Shown: positions 63,473 through 64,000 of the stretch, piece by piece | Layout: every line of letters begins with the position of its first letter | Position numbering within the stretch: the stretch's first letter is position 1 | Source: Eulemur rufifrons | Lineage: Eukaryota; Chordata; Mammalia; Primates; Lemuridae | Direction: 5' to 3' | NCBI RefSeq assembly: GCF_041146395.1 | Contig: NC_091006.1 | Coordinates: 6,702,001-6,766,000 of the forward strand | Length of the DNA stretch: 64,000 bases | Notes under the pieces: generated by a model | Database searches by the model: none | Seen by the model: the letters and a program-made list of their open reading frames with translations, nothing else | What the model was told of the DNA's origin: nothing | Made by a program: the position numbers and the translations under genes

Positions 63473-64000
63473 CTGCAGGAGGGGCGGGATCAGGCCGGAG
63501 TTAGCCCCGCTCTGAACCACGCCCCTTGGCTTTAGGTTCTACAGGTGGCGAACTTGGGGACTAAACCATGCTGCGGGGTGGGGTGTCTCACCCACTGCTG
63601 AGACCACAGCTGCCCATCAGCATATCCCACCTCTAAGGACCTCGGCTACCGGCCCCGCCCCTCATCTGCATGCCCCACCCCCTGCCACACCCTCCCGGCT
63701 TTCTCAGCATCCACTGGGACAATATCTGCCATTCAGGTTGCCTTATCTGCATATCCTAGCCCTGGGGCAGGAGAGGAGTGCTACAGCTTTTTTTTTTTTT
63801 TTTTTTTTTTTTTATGCTTTTTCTTTTTTTGACTCTACTAGAACAAAAGCAGTGCTATAGCTTTTATGGCCTGGCCTCAAGGGACATGCCATCCAGTAGT
63901 GTCTCCCGCCTACCAGGACAACTGCCATTCAAGCTCCCTCATCTACATATTCTACCCTTTAAGGAGACAGATGCTACATGCCACGCCCCTTACCTGTATG
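63473..64000 (-). other. LRFN1: LRFN1 intron, 3' part
   Basis: The intron upstream of the last coding exon. It includes a 26-base T run at about 63788-63813. No exon is seen before the window edge. Confidence 0.8.

Noticed and set aside
61730..63520. A 596-codon open frame on the minus strand overlapping LRFN1
   Set aside because: It is in a different register from the LRFN1 frame and crosses the intron acceptor, the coding exon and the 3' UTR. The GC-rich, stop-poor composition explains it.

Overview
The window is nuclear DNA of a strepsirrhine primate, most likely a lemur. More than a dozen Alu-type elements carry the lemur form: a middle linker with AT-rich text between the left monomer and the GCCGGGCATGGTGGCGCATG of the right monomer, and a right monomer ending in a GCTAGGCTGACGCCACGGCA-type segment. 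L1, L2, MIR, ERVL-MaLR LTRs and hAT, pogo and mariner DNA transposons fill most of the rest. Gene content and order match the type III interferon (IFN-lambda) locus next to LRFN1, which is on human 19q13.2. The window has the same orientation as the human chromosome.

Layout. 0-11 kb: no gene, only repeats, plus two nearly perfect fold-back (inverted) duplications at 1.76-3.77 kb and 3.78-6.71 kb. 11.7-14 kb: an interferon-lambda pseudogene on the minus strand, in the place of human IFNL3. 14.2-15.5 kb: one arm of a separate inverted duplication whose partner lies at 30.2-33.7 kb. 15.5-22.5 kb: MaLR LTRs and a degraded ERVL internal region. 23.06-24.38 kb: a broken IFNL4-like gene on the plus strand. 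27.28-28.70 kb: an intact six-exon IFNL2/IFNL3-type gene, plus strand, 200 codons. 37.98-38.12 kb: an isolated interferon-lambda-type promoter with no gene behind it. 41.9-47.3 kb: mostly antisense L1. 51.67-53.40 kb: an intact five-exon IFNL1-type gene, plus strand, 191 codons. 55-61 kb: repeats. 61.7-63.47 kb: the last coding exon and 3' UTR of LRFN1, minus strand; the window ends inside its last intron.

The two intact interferon genes encode secreted class II helical cytokines that act through IFNLR1/IL10RB. Each has upstream IRF/ISRE-type sites and a TATA-like box, as expected for virus-induced expression. The main biology is how the cluster has been remodelled. Blocks of high identity that include introns end abruptly at exon or intron borders, which points to gene conversion among the three IFNL copies. 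IFNL4 is dead and lies on the opposite strand from the human gene. One further IFNL copy appears to survive only as a promoter.

Limits: all human comparisons are from memory of the human genes. Repeat family names are recognised by eye, and borders of old repeats are approximate, within tens of bases.
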